From Nematostella vectensis (taxonomy: Eukaryota > Cnidaria > Anthozoa > Actiniaria > Edwardsiidae), in the NCBI RefSeq assembly GCF_932526225.1, contig NC_064048.1, positions 12,345,665 through 12,409,664 on the forward strand: DNA of 64,000 nucleotides, given 5' to 3'. Position 1 is the first letter of the stretch. Each line of letters starts with the position of its first letter. Under the pieces are notes generated by a model. That model worked only from the letters and a program-made list of their open reading frames with translations, was not told the DNA's origin and ran no database searches. The translations under genes were made by a program, and so were the position numbers. Below are positions 37,701 to 47,800 of this stretch, in pieces.

Positions 37701-40700
37701 CCCCCGTGAAAACTTAAATCATATTTAGATATGTATTACCAATACCACCAATCTGAAATGTTAGTAGGGGAATCGAAATTCGCAAATTCATTGATGGAAG
37801 TTAATAAAACCAAATAAAACTGCAAAAGATGAAAATAGTAGAGGCTCCACTTTAGGGGAAAATGATTTTTTAACGCCAGCCAAAAGAAATTCTTCGTTGT
37901 TTTGTTCTGTGGGAGGGGCCTTATTTTTGTTGGTCGCCTTTTGGGGGAAGGGTCATGATATTTGTGCTTTAGATTGGGGAAGGGGACGAAATTTTTGAAC
38001 CAGAAAAAAAAAACTTAGCAGCCCCCCCCCCCCCCCCCCCCCCCTGCGATAAATAATAACAATTCCCTTAGAATCAAATAATAGATTTTTTCCTGCATCC
38101 TTATTAGCATTTTTCAAGTATTGTCAAAATCAGTACTTACTGGTATAAAGGCCTTAATGATAAATCAAAAAGAATCGGTGGAAAAGCGCGACTCTTAGAG
38201 TTCCAGACGGCCACAATTTTGTTAATTGTTACCAATATATAAAGACAACAAATAGCCATCGGAAAAGACCCATCTTCGTACCTCATTTATCAAATTCAGT
38301 CGAAAATGTCTGCTTGATAGGATGACAGAAATGGCGGCTGACATGCTCGAAGATCGTACTTTGCGGGCGTTCCCGAGGTCACCCCCGCGAAAGAGCAAAG
38401 TACGCTGGATCTTCGATCATGTGAGCTGACAGGATTCAATACTCAAACATACAGTGAAGTACAGCGAAGTTGAAATAATATCAATCAAAAAAGGACATCA
38501 TCTTTGTAAAACAAATCATTTAGCAAGATACGTGGCAATTTGAAGAAAGTTTGTCCCTACGAACAGGCACAGAGGCTATGAAATAAACTTGCAGCATGCT
38601 GTGGTATTTCTAATATAATTGATTTTTTTAATTGCTTGGTTTCGATTCATTTTGCCTGCCCTCCGCAGCGCGCAGATATTTTTTCCCTTGAATTGTAATT
38701 GTTGCCTAAGTTGGGGTTAAACCTTATAAGAAAGATTCATCACCGTATTAAACAAAGTAATCTAATAGAAACTAAATTTAAGGAGCTCAAAGTTAACCCG
38801 AATGTTTCTCAATATCTTAATTTTATTATACAAAAAAAGACGGAAAAATTAATCGGCCTTAATTTTAAATTGCGGCTAAAAAAGCAAAAGAGTTAATTTC
38901 CTTCAATTACAAGTATTTTAATACTATTTAAAAATAGTCCCCGGATTTACCCTAATACTTACGATCAACAAAACCAATTGCTTTCATTTGTTGTATGTTA
39001 CTAGAAATACGAGGTAGCTTAGTAACAATGGTATAAAAAAAAATCCTTGCCCGCGTATGGATTTGTATATCAGTAGGTAAATAACAATAATAATAATAAT
39101 AATAATCATAATAATAATCAGCATTTATATAGCGCCTCATCAATAATTGCCCTAGGCACTTTACAAATTATATATCAATTAAATAAACATTACACAATTA
39201 AAAATTAAAAATCACCCTGACAATGCATTGTGTCTAATAGTAAATGTTACATTTATAAAAATCGATATTATAATTAAAATATATATATATATATGTAATG
39301 TATAATTAACAGTGAAATTAAAAAAAATGAATTTTAAACTAATTATAAATTAAATGCTTGTTTAAAAAGGTGAGTCTTAAGGCATTGTGAGTCTTAAGAC
39401 AGTGACGGAAAATTAAAATGCGCCAATATCTCATAATTCCTTTAATAGGGCCAAGGTCTGATGTACAATATACTCTTGTTTTTTTTTTTGTTAAAAAAAT
39501 TCCCTGTAGCCGAACAGCACTTCGCGAATAGTGAATTAAACGAGTTCACCGTTACGTTGCCATAGAAACAGCAATGTAAACACATGTTACATCTATAGTT
39601 CATCCCTAGCTGCATGGCATGATCCCTGTAGGCAGAAGATACGAGCTGTTATGACAGGATGGTATTCCATCAAAAAAGTACATCATCTTTGTAAAACATT
39701 GCATCATTTACCAAGATACGTGACAATTTGAAGATAGTTTGTCCCTACGGCAGGCAGGAGGCTATGAAATAAACTTGCAGCATGCTGTGGTATATTTCTA
39801 ATGTTATTACTTTTTTAATTGTTTGTCTTTTACAATGCGTATGACACAATCAAATAAACTTGTAGCATGCTGAGGTGATTCCAAAGGCGGATCTAGCTTT
39901 TCGCTAAGGTGGGGGGGGGGGGGGGGGGGGGCTGGCTCATTGACAAAGGGAAGGGAGGAGGTATTTTTTCGTTACATATGGCTTTCTGGCAGCCCGCAGG
40001 GAGTTGAGGGGGGAGAGGGGGGGTCACCCCCCTAAACCCTCCCCCTAGATCGGCTACTGAATTCTTATGTTATAATTGATTTGTTTTTAATTGCTTGGTT
40101 TCTATTTATTTTACACCGCGTATGGCACAATGAAATAAACTTGTAGCATGCTGAGGTAATTCCAGAGGTTTTAATTGCTATGTTTTCGATTCTTTATACG
40201 CGCAGATGTTTTTTCCTTTTTTCTTTCAATCAACGCAAAAATAATCTGAAAATGTTGCATTTGTTGGATTGTAATTGTTGTCTTAGCTGAGTTAAACTTG
40301 AATAAGAAATATTCATCACTGCATTGGACAAATTAGTTCAATAGAAACTAAATTCAAGTTTAATTACATTAAAGTGCAACGCGCTAGATCGAAAATTTTG
40401 TGAAGTATTCCAATTACAACCAAACTAGGTGTAGGTAGTAACACTGAAAAAAATAAAGACAATCTGTGTGGTAATAATTTGACTAGAAAAACTAAACCGT
40501 AGAATAACTAAGTGGTATGAAAAACTATCAAACTACAGACAAGCTATAGAACTACTATGTACCCTGTTTTTCACATCATATCTTGTATGGACTTATCTCA
40601 AGAAAGACCAAGTTTAAGATTTTCTTAGAGTTGGGTTTTAAGATCAATACCGTCCTAACTCACCCTCAAAGCGCTTGAAACTTTGTTGCTTTCGCATTCC

Positions 40701-40769
40701 TCGGTGGTGAGCAGTAATCACAGAAAAATGAGCGACTCCAAGCAGCAGTGTAAACCCCGGGATCTTCAT
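34748..40769 (-). CDS. Secreted PAN/apple plus fibrinogen-like domain protein, three coding exons
   Basis: Model (- strand): exon 1 40769-40664 (ATG to GAG G|GTGAGT), exon 2 36090-35870 (CAAG|GT...GTG|GTCAGT), exon 3 35461-34748 (TCTAG|GAG to stop). All junction phases agree; 106+221+714 = 1041 bp, 346 aa. Exon 1 encodes a signal peptide (MKIPGFTLLLGVAHFSVITA). Exon 2 is one PAN/apple module: 'GKRANDSI', 'CADLCSAHYPQCLSFNY' and 'CELTSSQ'. Exon 3 starts like a fibrinogen-related domain (SCLDYLKRG, NGVY, VFCDF, WAWTLI) and ends 'YINIRG', 'FFVHTDSSRPSCGYNA', 'NFGLYSA', 'STTQWWFG'. Such proteins are extracellular; PAN and fibrinogen folds usually bind carbohydrate or protein. The ligand and role here are unknown. 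Intron 1 is 4.6 kb and full of repeats. Exon 2 ends at a non-consensus GTCAGT donor. The exon 1 link rests on phase and signal-peptide logic, so a different first exon is possible. Confidence 0.75.
36590..36940 (-). mobile_element. SINE-like dispersed repeat, copy B
   Basis: This matches 11330-11690 in the same orientation. On the - strand it contains 'gtgtggcgtaaccg' (A-box-like) and 'gagttcgattct' (B-box-like), followed 16 bases on by a T run that could end pol III transcription. It lies in intron 1 of the PAN/fibrinogen-like gene. Confidence 0.55.
36941..38335. other. Intronic stretch with G and C homopolymers
   Basis: The stretch is intron 1 sequence. It contains a 19-G run (37570-37588) and a 23-C run (38022-38044) separated by AT-rich sequence. 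The G tracts flank 'gggggtttgggggcatgatc' and similar words; a poly-G element like those at 18.1 and 39.9 kb may be present. No exon is seen. Confidence 0.45.
38340..38428. repeat. Imperfect hairpin, about 85 bp
   Basis: 'gacatgctcgaagatc' and 'gtactttgcgggcg' pair with 'cccgcgaaagagcaaagtac' and 'gatcttcgatcatgtg' downstream, leaving a short loop around 'ttcccgaggtcac'. It could be a tiny foldback element; transcription is not shown. Confidence 0.6.
38440..38800 (+). repeat. Local duplication, copy 1
   Basis: The words 'aggacatcatctttgtaaaac', 'ggctatgaaataaacttgca', 'gcatgctgtggtat', 'ttgtaattgttgcctaag' and 'aatagaaactaaatt' recur in order at 39655-40370, where extra sequence is inserted between them. 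Both copies lie in intron 1 of the PAN/fibrinogen-like gene. Confidence 0.7.
39060..39180 (-). mobile_element. (ATT)n-tailed dispersed element end
   Basis: An (AAT)n run (39085-39118) abuts 'cagcatttatatagcgcctc' and 'ctaggcactttacaaatta'. The pairing of 'atttatatagcgc' with 'gcactttaca' is typical of the ends of widespread invertebrate repeats. Read on the - strand, the microsatellite would be the 3' tail of a retroelement. Confidence 0.45.
39655..40370 (+). repeat. Local duplication, copy 2 (expanded)
   Basis: This is the second copy of 38440-38800, with an internal duplication of 'aaataaacttg(t/c)agcatgctg' (near 39770, 39854 and 40134). A 21-G run (39911-39931) lies beside 'ggcggatctagctttt', which looks like an inserted poly-G element. 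Confidence 0.65.
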
Positions 40770-41045
40770 CTTTCACCTCAAGCTCTCGAAGTGACGAAGA
40801 GAAAAGAATCGGTTATGAAATATTCATCTTTTGAATAAATCATAATTTTGGTTACTAAGGTTATATCCAACACAACTGTCACATAAAAAGCAAACTCTTC
40901 CTAGATTTAGAACATTTGATTGAACGTTAACGGAGTTTCTCTGAATAGGATACCTGCACTAAAACACCCCGTGAAAACGACGCAAAATAAACACAGAAAT
41001 AAAATATATCATTCAAATGCAGATAAGCACTAAATGTTAATAACA

Positions 41046-41462
41046 AATTTTGACTGATTCGTGGGGAGAGTTGGTGTGAATAGAGAGTGTGTGTATTCGT
41101 GTAGGGGGGGGGGGGGGTGGTGTGAATAGAGAGTGTGCGCATTCGTGTAGGGGAGGGGTGGTGTGAATAGAGAGTGTGTGCATTCGTGTAGGGGAGGGGT
41201 GGTGTGAATAGGGAGTGTGTGCATTCGTGTAGGGGAGGGGTGGTGTTTATAGGGAGAGTGTGCATTCGTGTAGGGGAGGGGTGGTGTATAGAGAGTGTGT
41301 GCATTCGTGTAGGGGAGGGGTGGTGTGAAAAGGGAGAGTGTGCATTCGTGTAGGGGAGGGGTGGTGTGTATGGAGAGTGTGCATTCGTGTAGGGGAGGGG
41401 TGGTGTGTATGGAGAGTGTGCATTCGTGTAGGGGAGGGGTGGTGTGTGTAGAGAGTGTGTGC
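41046..41462. repeat. 41-bp minisatellite, array A
   Basis: The unit is 'cattcgtgtaggggaggggt' plus 'ggtgtgtatagggagagtgtg', with 40-42 bp variants. It lies directly upstream of a LINE fragment, and the same array resumes on the other side at 43244. The - strand has no stops, which gives artificial Pro/His/Ser-rich frames. Confidence 0.92.
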
Positions 41463-41488
41463 ACTTTAGAGCATTTTCGCTCTAAAGT
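41463..41488. other. Perfect 10-bp hairpin at array/LINE junction
   Basis: 'actttagagc', a six-base loop and 'gctctaaagt' form a perfect stem exactly where array A stops and non-array sequence leading to the LINE begins. Confidence 0.7.
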
Positions 41489-41536
41489 CACTAATTGACA
41501 AGCATGTCAAAGCGAAACCCAAAAAAAAAAAAAAAA

Positions 41537-43243
41537 TTTCCTGTTTGCGTGCTACGTGGACTTTAGTAAAGCATTCGACTGCGTCCCTAGGGCGAAACTG
41601 TTTGAAAAACTGAAAGCAGTAGGTGTTACTGGGCGTTTCCTCGACATAATCCAATCAATGTACTCAAATGACAAGTCTTCCGTAAAAATTGGAAGCTCCA
41701 TAACTGAATCCTTTCGATGCTACGCAGGCGTGAAACAAGGCTGCATGATTTCGCCAACGTGAGCGACCTCCCAGAAAAACTAAATGAAAAATACCGAAAT
41801 GATATTGACCTAAACGGTGTGCCATTAAGTTGCATTCTCTATGCCGACGACTTAGTTACCCTATCAAAATCAGCAAAGGGCCTGCAAGAATATCTGAACA
41901 GCCTCGAAGAATATTGCAAAGCATCCGAACTATCCATCAATCTAGATAAAACAAAAGTGATGATTTTTAATAACACCGGGAAAACTATGAATAATTACCG
42001 AATCTTTTACGGAACTTATAAAACAGAAAATGTCAAAAGTTATAAGTACCTTGGACTCCATTTTTGCCCTTATGGAAATTTTAATTTGGCTAAGGAGGAG
42101 CTCAAAAAGTAGCATTAAAAGCGATGTTCAAGTTAAGAAAAGAAATGGGAGAGCACTTCAGACAAGATATCAAACTAACTCTCCGCCTTTTTGACACCTT
42201 GATACAACCAATCCTACTTTATGGAAGCGAAATATGGGGAGCGGACTACAAGGGGAAGTTAGAAAAGATCCAATAGAAATGGTCCACACCAAGTTTCTAA
42301 AATGGCTTCTCGGCGTAAAGCGATGCTGTAGCTCGAACGCGTGTAGGGCTGAATTAGGACGATTCCCTCTCAGAACAAAAGCAAAGTGTAGAGCGATCAA
42401 ACTTTGGCTTAAACTTTCAAACAACAATGGGAATAACGAAAAACTCTCCCGCAAAGCATTCGCTACCATATCTAATTATGAAAACAAGAACTTTTGGCAT
42501 AGAAAAATTAAACAAATACTAGACCTTGCGGGTAGGAGCGATATTTGGCTGACTGACACAAACACTCCCGAAGCAACTTACAGTTTTCTTCAACAAAGGC
42601 TTTATGACATTGAACAACAGACATGGCTTAGCTCTATTCAAAATGACAACAGAAAAGATCAAGCCCAAAAGAACAAATTGCGTACGCTCAGAAAGTTTAA
42701 ACTGTCCCACAATTTAAAAGATTATCTAACGGACGTAAAAAATATTGACCATAGGATTGCCCTTACTAAATTCAGGCTAAGCAATCATAAGCTAGCAATT
42801 GAAACTGGAAGGTATGAAAAGCCATATAAAAAACCTAACGAAAGAAAATGCTTAGTATGCCAGACAGGTAAAGTGGAGGATGAAGAGCATTTTCTGTTAG
42901 AATGTCCGGCCTATAAAGATGATCGAGATAATTTACTGGATTTCCTTAAAACGCATGCAGGTATCAATGGTAGACACCATGCCAACAAAGAAAATAACTT
43001 CGTCAGAATTATGGGATTGAGCCGGAATGTAAACGTGAATCGGCGCTTAGCGAAACATATTTTTGAATGTATGAAGGCAAGAAATGTGAAGCTTGATGAC
43101 GACGTACGGTGACGTCACTTAATCATTCGAAACAAGAAAAAAAATGCAAAAGGCAAAGAAAGAAAAACATATTATTTGTGGATTTACGCCGATGTAAATG
43201 TTTTATAAGGTGCCATTAATAAAATATATCTATCTATCTATCA
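41537..43243 (+). mobile_element. 5'-truncated, decayed non-LTR retrotransposon (LINE)
   Basis: Reverse-transcriptase sequence starts at 'FACYVDFSKAFD' (RT motif A region) and includes 'GVKQGCMISP' and the catalytic 'YADD' box (41841-41852). A C-terminal part ends with a Cys-His cluster of the form C-x2-C-x10-H-x4-C (42849-42905), typical of LINE ORF2 proteins. The endonuclease and N-terminal RT are missing. The frame breaks at least three times: a small deletion after 'SPT' near 41762, a one-base loss near 42110 and a shift near 42272. The 3' end is a (TATC)n tail at 43226-43242, so the insertion is on the + strand. It looks jockey/CR1-superfamily-like, but I cannot assign a clade. The copy is inactive. 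Confidence 0.88.
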
Positions 43244-44042
43244 GTAGGGGAGGGGTGGTGTGTATAGGGAGAGTGTGCATTCGTGTAGGGGGGGGGGGTG
43301 GTGTGAATAGAGAGTGTGCGCATTCGTGTAGGGGAGGGGTGGTGTGAATAGAGAGTGTGTGCATTCGTGTAGGGGAGGGGTGGTGTGAATAGGGAGTGTG
43401 TGCATTCGTGTAGGGGAGGGGTGGTGTTTATAGGGAGAGTGTGCATTCGTGTAGGGGAGGGGTGGTGTATAGAGAGTGTGTGCATTCGTGTAGGGGAGGG
43501 GTGGTGTGAAAAGGGAGAGTGTGCATTCGTGTAGGGGAGGGGTGGTGTGTATGGAGAGTGTGCATTCGTGTAGGGGAGGGGTGGTGTTAATAGGGAGAGT
43601 GTGCATTCGTGTAGGGGAGGGGTGGTGTGTATAGGGAGAGTGTGCATTCGTGTAGGGGAGGGGTGGTGTGTATAGGGAGAGTGTGCATTCGTATAGGGGA
43701 GGGGTGGTGTGTATATAGAGTGTGCATTCGTGTAGGGGAGGGGTGGTGTGTATAGAGAGTGTGTGCATTCGTGTAGGGGAGGGGTGGTGTGTATAGAGAG
43801 TGTGTGCATCCGTGTAGGGGAGGGGTGGTGTGAAAAGGGAGAGTTTGCTTTCGTGTAGGGGAGGGGTGGTGTAAATAGGGAGTGTGTGCATTCGTGTAGG
43901 GGAGGGGTGGTGTGTATAGAGAATGTATACATTCGTGTAGGGGAGGGGTGGCGTGTATAGGGAGTGTGTGCATTCGTGTAGGGGAGGGGTGGTGTGTATA
44001 GGGAGTGTGTGCATTCGTGTAGGGGAGGGGTGGTGTGTATAA
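43244..44042. repeat. 41-bp minisatellite, array B
   Basis: This has the same unit as array A, about 19-20 copies. Positions 43298-43584 repeat the order of variant units of array A (41117-41403): 'gagtgtgcgc', 'gaatagagagtgtgtgc', 'gaatagggagtg', 'tttatagggagag', 'gtatagagag', 'gaaaagggagag' and 'gtatggagag'. Confidence 0.92.
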
Positions 44043-44489
44043 AGAGTGTAAGTATTCTAAGGGGTGGGTGTATTACATTTGTTCAGGGTTAAAAGCTAGT
44101 CCCCCCCCTTCCTCGGGATCATGGGGGTGGGGGTTTCAAAAGTGCTTTAATAGCATTGATTTTACAGCCCGTCGACCCAACCACCTGCCTGACGCAATGA
44201 ATAATGAGAGAGCGCCAGAAAACAGCGGGCCCTGTAAAAGCATACAAGATATACATACTCACTAAAAACAACAACGCAAAGTTAAACACCCTCTGTCAGC
44301 CGTCATTATCATCTTACGAAAAAGAATCGTTAAAGAATTGGAAAAGCATCCATTTCCATCGACTGATTTGCTAAAGCCAATGCGATATTTTCGCCTGAAT
44401 TTTGTTGAATAAAATGTTCAAACTTTGTTTATATGTGGTTATTTTGAGATTTTAACACATTATGTGCATTCCAATAAATGAAAAAAAAG

Positions 44490-44600
44490 ACAATTTGACC
44501 TTGATTCGAACCACCACAGACGTGAGTTCCTAGTGGTTAGGAAGTGAAGGCCATGAAGGATTATGGGTCTTCACCTTATTGGTCTTCACCATACGTAATA
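44490..44600 (-). mobile_element. tRNA-like B box followed by T run (SINE-like)
   Basis: On the - strand 'ggtggttcgaatcaaggtc' is a good B-box match, followed 15 bases later by eight T. A 'ctaaccactagga' word lies 5' of it. It resembles the 3' part of the repeat at 36.6 kb. It is not a functional tRNA, because the arms do not pair. Confidence 0.4.
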
Positions 44601-44824
44601 ACCTTGGACTAACTGTGTACTGTGTTGGTATGGTGGGAATCCCCTTGGAGGTGTGACATCAATCACATATCAAACGAGCCAATCAGAGCAATGAATACAA
44701 TCATGCGACCGTCACAAGCAGTGAAAGGGCTTCACACACGCTTCGACCTGCTCTTTCGGGATATTCTCCTTAGTAAGGAGTAGCGATAGCGGTAGTAGTA
44801 GCGAGTAGTCACTTGCGCATAGTC

Positions 44825-47800
44825 ATGGAGTTTCTACTCGCATTGCTAGCGCTTTCGTGCGGTTGTTCAGCCCTTCATTTACAGCATGGAGGAATCAGTC
44901 ATTCGTCTCGATCGTCGAGCGAGCCGCCAGCAACTCTGGAACACTGGCACGAGCTTCCCGAAGTACATATGAATGTTGTGAGTACTGTCCAAGCTTTTAG
45001 CTCCCTGACACCTCCATCTATCGCATTAATTAGAAATGTATTTACAAACGTGCTCGTGAAAGTGATCAGTTCCATTTCGCAATGTATGGCCCATGCGTAG
45101 AGTTGCGGTTTCGAATTTCTGTCTTTGTTTACGTTCTTATAGACACGCCGCTGGGCTTTCTATCTCAGAGACAAAAGTCCATATTACAAACAGCTACGTA
45201 AAATTGACAACGCGCGCGAGGATGCTGAATCAGAACAAAGAAGACACGCTTATCTTGTGTAATGTGTTGGAACTATTGGCTTTTGGTAATCAAATAGAAT
45301 TGCTGTCGAAATTAGCATCATCTCAGTGAGGGTGATTATGTGTAAAAGGTATGGAACTTGTTTACACGCGTTAAAACCTCACACAAGCAAGTTTGGGTGG
45401 CAAATTCGAATATAAAATGAATATTTTCTTGATTCATTCTGATCTCAGTATATTTGGTTATATTTAGAATCTTAAATTCCTTGAAAATCCACAATAGGAA
45501 TCACATGAGTTTTGTCATGTGAAGGCAAGGGTCAGTCGTACTCACACAAGTGCCCTGCTTGTTATTAGTTTTAGTAATAATAATAATATAAAAACTTGAT
45601 GCCAATAAATACAGATCACGGTATAACGGGATAACTTCTAATATGTATGCCTAGCCGGCATTCGTAATATAAGACATCATCACAATATCTATAAGCACTA
45701 ATAAGGGACATTAACAATTTGAAAGAGTTATTGATTCAAATATAACTAAAAAAAGACTAATTGTTCCAAATGCAAATTTGTGTGATTTAAAGAGAGTCTA
45801 TTGTTTCATCTTGACTTTTAAGCTTTTGCATTCGGAATTAATATACTAGCTAATGCACTAGTCAATTGAAACCCCACCCCCATGGTCCCGGAAAAAGGTG
45901 GGAGGTTAGACTTTGACGCTGTACAAAACCGAGAAAAGCCCCCACCCCTCGAGACAAAACAGCAGTTTAATGACCCTACCCCTTGGGATGCAAACTATAG
46001 GCAACCACCTAGCAACAAGTCATCTTAAATAAGCTTTTTTTATCTTTCAAAGCCAGTACACTTCAGTGAGTACATTTGTACCAATTACTATGAAGATAAC
46101 AGTTACAAAAATAGATGGAAAAATAAATCATCTTTATCTGGCATTATTTTATTTTAATATTCGTTTTTGCACACGTCGCCGTGCAGCATGCCACAGGCTG
46201 ATACATGGAATTGCTTGCTGCAGAAGAGTCTCAAGCCAGAAACTAACATGATATTTGTGACACTATTCACTTGTCCCAAACCCCAAGGGTGGGGATAAGT
46301 CTTATAGTCAAAAACTGTCAATTCCCCCACCCCCTCGGGACAGATTCTCATTCAAAAGTGTTCTAAACCCTCACCTTAACCCCACACTTCCCCGGGACCA
46401 TGGGGGTGGGGGTTTCAAATGACTGGTGCACAAGTTACCAAATTGACTAACTAGTGCTTAGGCGAGAAAGTTTAGTGGTATTATTTTAAAATTTGATAGA
46501 ATAAAACATGCTAGTAAACCAAATGTAGGGGCCACTCGCCCCTTTATTTCATTTAACAGTGTATTTATTATTATTATACTAGTAAAGCAAAAGCTAGTTG
46601 TCTGATTGATTTCTCACTCTGAAATTTGTTAACTAGTATGTTTTATTCTATCAAATTTTGAAATAATACCATTAAACTTTCAAGCCCCAAATTAATGGTA
46701 AGTTTATTTGCTAACTTTAGCTAATGTCTGAATTCCTGGTATTGCATCAAGTTCCTTTTACGATATCTTAATCAGAAACCAACTGTGTGGAGGTGTCGCG
46801 TAAAGAATTTGCGGAGCTTGTTAACCGGGACGCCAAACAATCAAGGCAATAAATATAAAGAGTTAAAACATTTGATTAAAAATGCTTGCAAATAAGTCAC
46901 TGTTATCAGCCGCCATTGTCACCCAAGAAAATAGCAAGTTCGTTCCAGCCAGTCGGGGTCTGTTTGTTTCAGCAGTTGGGGTCTGTTCGTTCCAGCCAGT
47001 CGGGGTCTGTTCGTTCCAGCAGTCGGGGTCTGTTCGTTCCAGCAGTCGGGGTCTGTTCGTTCCAGCTGTCGGGGTCTGTTCGTTCCAGCAGTCGGGGTCT
47101 GTTCGTTCCAGCTGTCGGGGTCTGCTCGTTTCAGCAGTCGGGGTCTGTTCGTTCAGCACTCGGGGTCTGTTCGTTCAGCACTCGGGGTCTGTTCGTTCCA
47201 GCAGCCGGGGTCTGTTCGTTCCAGCAGTCGGGGTCTGTTCGTTCCAGCAGTCGGGGTCTGTTCGTTCCAGCAGTCGGGGTCTGTTCGTTCCAGCAGTCGG
47301 GGTCTGTTCGTTCCAGCAGTCGGGGTCTGTTCGTTCCAGCAGTCGGGGTCTGTTCGTTCAATCACTCGGGGTCTGTTCGTTCCAGCAGTCGGGGTCTGTT
47401 CGTTCAATCACTCGGGGTCTGTTCGTTCCAGCAGTCGGGGTCTGTTCGTTCAGCACTCGGGGTCTGTTCGTTCAGCACTCGGGGTCTGTTCGTTCAGCAC
47501 TCGGGGTCTGTTCGTTCCAGCAGTCGGGGTCTGTTCGTTCCAGCAGTCGGGGTTTGTTCGTTCCAGCAGTCGGGGTCTGTTCGTTCTAGCAGTCGGGGTC
47601 TGCAGGTTCTATCACTCGGAGTCTGTTCGTTCAGCACTCGGGGTCTGTTCGTTCTATCACTCGGGGTCTGTTTGTTCAGCACTCGGGGTCTGTTCGTTTT
47701 GGCACTCGTGGACTGCTCGCTCGAGCAATTGAATGTGTTTGTTACTTCGCTTTGTGATGCTCATCTAGTGAGGGTCCAATCGAGTATTCACGTTACCTGA

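Noticed and set aside
41556-43112. Intact reverse transcriptase gene
   Set aside because: The frame breaks at least three times and the N-terminal half is missing, so I call it a dead LINE copy.
43241-44014. 257-aa Pro/His/Ser-rich open frame on the - strand
   Set aside because: It is the translation of the 41-bp minisatellite array B. Frames of similar length exist in the other registers.
46886-47800. 304-aa and 235-aa open frames on the + strand
   Set aside because: They come from the 23-bp array in lipase intron 1; overlapping frames are equally open and the flanks show no coding signal.
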